A stretch of DNA of 10,057 nt from positions 2,689,513-2,699,569 of the forward strand of contig JAHNZQ020000004.1 of the NCBI GenBank assembly GCA_019155205.2, read 5' to 3'. Below are positions 8,308 to 10,057 of the stretch, piece after piece; positions within the stretch are counted from its first letter, which is position 1; every line of letters starts with the position of its first letter. The position numbers and the translations under genes are program-made. The notes under the pieces were generated by a model. The model worked only from the letters and a program-made list of their open reading frames with translations. It was not told the origin of the DNA and ran no database searches. Source of the stretch: Gracilaria vermiculophylla. Taxonomy: Eukaryota; Rhodophyta; Florideophyceae; Gracilariales; Gracilariaceae.

Positions 8308-9340
8308 AATGAGTACCAATCTTCTCTGTTGAGGGTGAACCTACCGGTTATCCGGAAACCAGATTGCAGGGCAAGAGTTCTTCGATCCCGGCCGCTTGAT
8401 GCGGGATATTCTGTTCGTATACGGTACGCGCGGTGCGTCGACGTAAAGCGCAGACCCAGTTTGGGCAGTTCAGCGCGAGGATTACGTTCTGGATGGCGGT
8501 GTTTGTTGCGTACGAACGCGACAGGTACTGTACCGCCTCGGGCCAGCACGTCAATCCTCCCTCGGAGGCACGCAAGGAACCACGTACTGAGTTGTACTGG
8601 TCCTCTGCGATGTTCCTTAAGCAATAGGGCAGTGCAACAAAGACATGGCCTTCGTTCATCCCGAGTACGTCGGCTTCCGCGACAAAGCGCGCGAAGAAGT
8701 CGAGCACCAAGATTGGGTCTTCTTCACTGAAGCGGTGGTTGCTTAGCGACAACTATGTTTCTTTGATGCAGTTGCGCACCTTCCCCGTCTTACGAGGCGT
8801 TCGATCTACCGAGGAATCTTCGAGCTGGTAGAACCGGTATGAAATGAGCTTCGGATAGAGAGAATTCGTCGGCTTCAGCTCCTTCAACGCAATATGGGAC
8901 CTTCCCCGTGATCGGGTGCCTGCCGCGCCATACGTGGCGGTTGACCACTTGGAGCGAGAAGTGCGCTTCCGAACGTCATTGTCGGAGTCCGGATCCAAGG
9001 AATCGGAATTGTCCGAGCGATTTCGGGATGATGCTGACGAGGACGAGTCGTAGTCACTGTCCTGTAGGGAGTTCTTCCGATCTTAGCGGCATTTGTCTTT
9101 TCCGATGGTCCGGGCACGTTGAGAGCGAGCCGCCGGTTGGTCCGGGTCGCCCAAGAGGATGGTTTGTTCCACTGTATCGAGACGGGCGCGGGTTTGGGGA
9201 AAGCGCTCGTCGATGATTTCCACAAGTGTGGCGGGTTCACCAAAAGTCTCCATTATGGAGTTGAAATCAAACCGCAGTGTGCGGAGATCCTCAGCGATTC
9301 TCCAAATAGGGTTTTTTACAACGGGTTCCCGGTGTTCCTA

Positions 9341-9406
9341 TAACTCTGCGACGAATGCGTTATGCGCAGTCTGCAAATGGCGGAGTTGGCCCTCCAGGCT
9401 TTTAAC
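9341..9406 (-). other. gag: gag: predicted coiled-coil segment
   Basis: The gag frame reads VKSLEGQLRHLQTAHNAFV followed by AEL, just before the TAG at 9338-9340. Leu, Leu, His/Ala and Phe recur at 3-4 residue intervals, and the segment is free of Pro, as in a short coiled coil. Gag N-terminal coiled coils commonly mediate multimerisation. The assignment is by eye only. Confidence 0.45.
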
Positions 9407-9736
9407 CTCGGGTTCATCGACACTTCCCTGTACAGGGCGAAGCGCTGCAACAGCGGGTGTGGTTCTCAATGCCTTGGGCGTTCCGCAAGCCACTAGGGCG
9501 GTTGTTACCTCATCCTAAGGGATGGCCTACGGGGGTTACGAAACCGTTCGATTGTCACGGGCCAGATCGGAAGCCCGAGACATGTTCTTCCCGGTCTTTC
9601 GGTTACCACCCTGAAGGGGGATTTTCGACACAAACCGTGGGTCAAGTTCGTCCGCGCACGCGTGGGAGCGGCTGCGGGTGACGGCGGGCGGTGCGACCGA
9701 AGGCCCTTTAGGCATGGTACCGTTTCGACCGGAGTT

Positions 9737-9751
9737 GCCGGTGATTCCGGC
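9737..9751 (-). other. GC-rich hairpin in the gag leader
   Basis: GCCGG-AATCA-CCGGC is a perfect 5-bp stem with a 5-base loop, ending 21 bases before the gag ATG at 9715. Hairpins here can act in packaging or translation, or can mark the primer-binding region. The adjacent bases read TGCTGCCGG on the minus strand, one substitution from a TGG-starting primer site. Both readings are speculative. Confidence 0.3.
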
Positions 9752-9841
9752 AGCAGACAAGCTACCTAACACAAGGAATAGCACTGCGTCTAACAAAACG
9801 ATTCTAAGTCGGGAAACTACTTTGCAGTGCCATGCCCTAAA

Positions 9842-9848
9842 GGAATGA
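9842..9848 (-). promoter_or_regulatory. Initiator-like motif (TCATTCC)
   Basis: Oomycete core promoters often carry an initiator of the form TCATTYY. TCATTCC occurs on the minus strand 127 bases before the gag ATG, a reasonable place for an LTR transcription start (the start of R). A 7-base degenerate motif occurs by chance in several percent of stretches this long, so the support is modest. Confidence 0.28.
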
Positions 9849-9903
9849 ACACCACAAAGGTTTTCGGAACCACCGCCCCTATGAAGCGGTGCAGCGATCA
9901 GAG

Positions 9904-10016
9904 AATCCTCAAGTGAGGCACCACTAGCCTGGTGTAAACCTGGGCGTCACCATCGCGACTAGCGTAGAGGGCATAGAGCGGAGAAAGAGTGAACTGGGCG
10001 CAATCCTCCAGTGAGG
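9904..10016. repeat. Two 15-base near-identical repeats, 98 bases apart
   Basis: AATCCTCAAGTGAGG (9904-9918) and AATCCTCCAGTGAGG (10002-10016) differ at one base. Each also has CCTC/GAGG dyad symmetry. A weaker third version, AATCCTTCCGATGAGG, is at 139-154 in the putative 3' LTR. They may be repeated binding sites in the LTR; the sequence around them is not repeated, so this is not a large tandem duplication. Confidence 0.45.
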
Positions 10017-10057
10017 TACGAGTCCAGTGTATGGGGAGCGCGGGCCCTGCGTGGGCG

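Larger units (their letters stand above)
8020..9715 (-). pseudogene. gag: gag, capsid/nucleocapsid polyprotein, broken
   Basis: Gag forms the particle and packages element RNA. The first ATG after the leader, at 9715 (context ACCATGC), opens a frame that continues to about 8480. It is interrupted by TAA 9536-9538, TAG 9527-9529, TAG 9515-9517, TAG 9338-9340, TAA 9083-9085 and TAG 8753-8755. In order it shows a basic/Pro N-terminus, a possible coiled coil (9406-9341), a helical stretch (LRTLRFDFNSIMETF, TLVEIIDERFP), an acidic-serine tract (SDYDSSSSASSRNRSDNSDS, about 9055-8996), and a Retrotrans_gag-like domain (DPILVLDFFARFVAEADVLG, QYNSVRGSL, LTCWPEAVQYLSRSYAT; about 8740-8480). The frame then breaks, and a CCHC-like knuckle lies in another frame, followed by NYEALNPEQKGMIPIAL. 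The last stop is at 8020-8022. An alternative start is the in-frame ATG at 9583. Confidence 0.82.
1..10057 (-). mobile_element. Degenerate Ty3/gypsy LTR retrotransposon (chromodomain type), oomycete-like
   Basis: Reading the minus strand from high to low coordinates gives the domain order Gag, zinc knuckle, aspartic protease, reverse transcriptase, RNase H, integrase, chromodomain. RT-RNase H before integrase is the Ty3/gypsy (Metaviridae) order, and a chromodomain after integrase is the chromovirus-like trait. Coding sequence is secure from 9715 to 2641. The outer parts (leader/5' LTR above 9716 and 3' LTR below 470) are inferred from a polypurine tract and from absence of other genes. More than a dozen nonsense codons, several frameshifts and altered catalytic residues show that it is not autonomous. 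The oomycete origin is an inference from Gag/Pol style and GC-balanced composition. An unrelated antisense coding region occupies 504-2562. Confidence 0.85.
9716..10057 (-). repeat. Gag leader and probable partial 5' LTR (R-U5 side); no gene
   Basis: No plausible coding region is seen in these 342 bases apart from a short non-ATG extension of the gag frame to about 9796. Positionally they must hold the leader, the primer-binding site and the end of the 5' LTR. Visible items are a GC-rich hairpin (9737-9751), an initiator-like TCATTCC (9848-9842), and two 15-base near-identical repeats (9904-9918, 10002-10016). The LTR/leader border and the primer-binding site could not be fixed, and no match to the putative 3' LTR at 1-470 was found. 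Confidence 0.4.

Noticed and set aside
9901..9923. tRNA 3'-end-like sequence ending in CACCA (primer-site complement)
   Set aside because: The T-arm spacing and loop do not fit a tRNA, and it lies too far from gag compared with the leader hairpin.
139..10016. Possible LTR-LTR match between 139-154 and 10002-10016
   Set aside because: Similarity stops immediately outside the 15-16 bases, so it does not show that the two ends are a matched LTR pair.

Overview
The window is best read as one old, inactivated Ty3/gypsy-type LTR retrotransposon on the minus strand, filling nearly all 10 kb. The protein style (a long Gag with an acidic-serine stretch and a CCHC knuckle, then protease, reverse transcriptase, RNase H, integrase and a C-terminal chromodomain) resembles the chromodomain-bearing gypsy elements abundant in oomycetes such as Phytophthora and relatives. 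That assignment comes from family knowledge and composition only; no search was run. There are no bacterial operons, tRNA or rRNA genes, or CRISPR arrays.

Layout along the element (minus strand, high to low coordinates): 10057-9716 holds leader and probably part of the 5' LTR. The gag pseudogene runs 9715-8020, protease about 7750-7440, a protease-RT linker 7440-7013, reverse transcriptase about 6748-6085, RNase H about 5842-5455, integrase about 5325-4040, a long low-complexity linker 4040-2851, and a chromodomain 2850-2680, with the pol stop at 2641-2643. A polypurine tract at 481-471 followed by TGTGTAG at 470 marks a likely 3' LTR start, so 1-470 would be U3 of a truncated 3' LTR. No LTR pair could be matched by eye: the two visible LTR pieces may be different, non-overlapping parts of the LTR.

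The copy is dead. Gag carries six in-frame nonsense codons and loses frame near 8480. Protease has GTGA for DTGA, RT has YLND for YxDD, and integrase has lost its zinc ligands, has Glu for its first catalytic Asp and carries several stops. At least four frameshifts lie between RNase H and the chromodomain. The RNase H D-E-D residues, the integrase DX35E spacing and the chromodomain core are still readable.

The most unusual part is a second, broken long coding region on the opposite strand, 504-2562 (+). It lies between the pol stop and the putative polypurine tract, tail-to-tail with pol with only 78 bases between. If the 3' LTR call is right, this antisense gene of about 680 codons is internal to the element, like the antisense accessory ORFs known from some plant Ty3/gypsy elements. 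I do not recognise its product.
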